A stretch of 5,123 nucleotides of DNA, taken from an uncultured Collinsella sp. (lineage in GTDB: Bacteria > Actinomycetota > Coriobacteriia > Coriobacteriales > Coriobacteriaceae). Where the stretch lies: positions 1 to 5,123 of the forward strand of contig CAAENI010000151.1 of the NCBI GenBank assembly GCA_900757285.1, given 5' to 3'. The notes below the pieces were generated by a model. That model worked only from the letters and a program-made list of their open reading frames with translations, searched no databases and had not been told where the DNA came from. A program made the translations under genes and the position numbers. Shown piece after piece: positions 5,120 through 5,123 of the stretch (within the stretch, counting starts at the first letter, position 1; each line of letters opens with the position of its first letter).

Positions 5120-5123
5120 CTAC

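Overview
All the genes that can be supported in this window lie on the minus strand and read from high to low coordinates. In transcription order they are: an oligopeptide/dipeptide-type ABC transporter ATPase (5119-4292), a family CE7 acetyl esterase (4211-3234), a second CE7-like protein that overlaps the first by 8 bases and has lost its nucleophile (3241-2390), a dihydrodipicolinate synthase/N-acetylneuraminate lyase family aldolase (2321-1401), a ROK-family sugar kinase with N-acetylmannosamine kinase hallmarks (1229-264), and the first 41 codons of N-acetylmannosamine-6-phosphate 2-epimerase, cut by the window edge (123-1).

The last three genes form a sialic acid catabolic set (lyase, ManNAc kinase, ManNAc-6-P epimerase). 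The upstream ATPase and esterases then suggest import of sialic acid or a sialylated glycan, with removal of O-acetyl groups. The import and deacetylation roles are inferred from context. The moderately high GC content, strong Shine-Dalgarno sites, a GTG start and the gene styles suggest a high-GC Gram-positive gut bacterium, possibly a Coriobacteriia member such as Collinsella. That assignment is an impression from the sequence, not a database result.

The most interesting part is between the genes. The lyase-kinase gap and the kinase-epimerase gap each hold a 98-nt palindromic element (1302-1399 and 149-246). When the first is read on the plus strand and the second on the minus strand, they share one architecture. 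A 10-bp outer stem is followed by three tandem G-U wobbles, a 4-5 bp stem, a GA/GG internal loop, a stem of about 6 bp, an internal loop with tandem G-A/A-G pairs, and an apical hairpin. The stems differ in sequence but keep pairing, while the internal loops are the same. This is the pattern of a conserved RNA fold rather than of simple repeated DNA. The two copies sit in opposite orientation around the kinase gene.

Other points of note are the nucleophile-less tandem esterase paralogue, the kinase's GHxGH motif in place of the usual GExGH, and an aldolase that keeps the Schiff-base machinery but differs from E. coli NanA at sugar-contact positions. A perfect 10-bp GC-rich hairpin also lies between the transporter gene and the esterases. 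No tRNA, rRNA, CRISPR array, insertion sequence or convincing promoter was seen. No gene-free stretch exceeds 300 bases.
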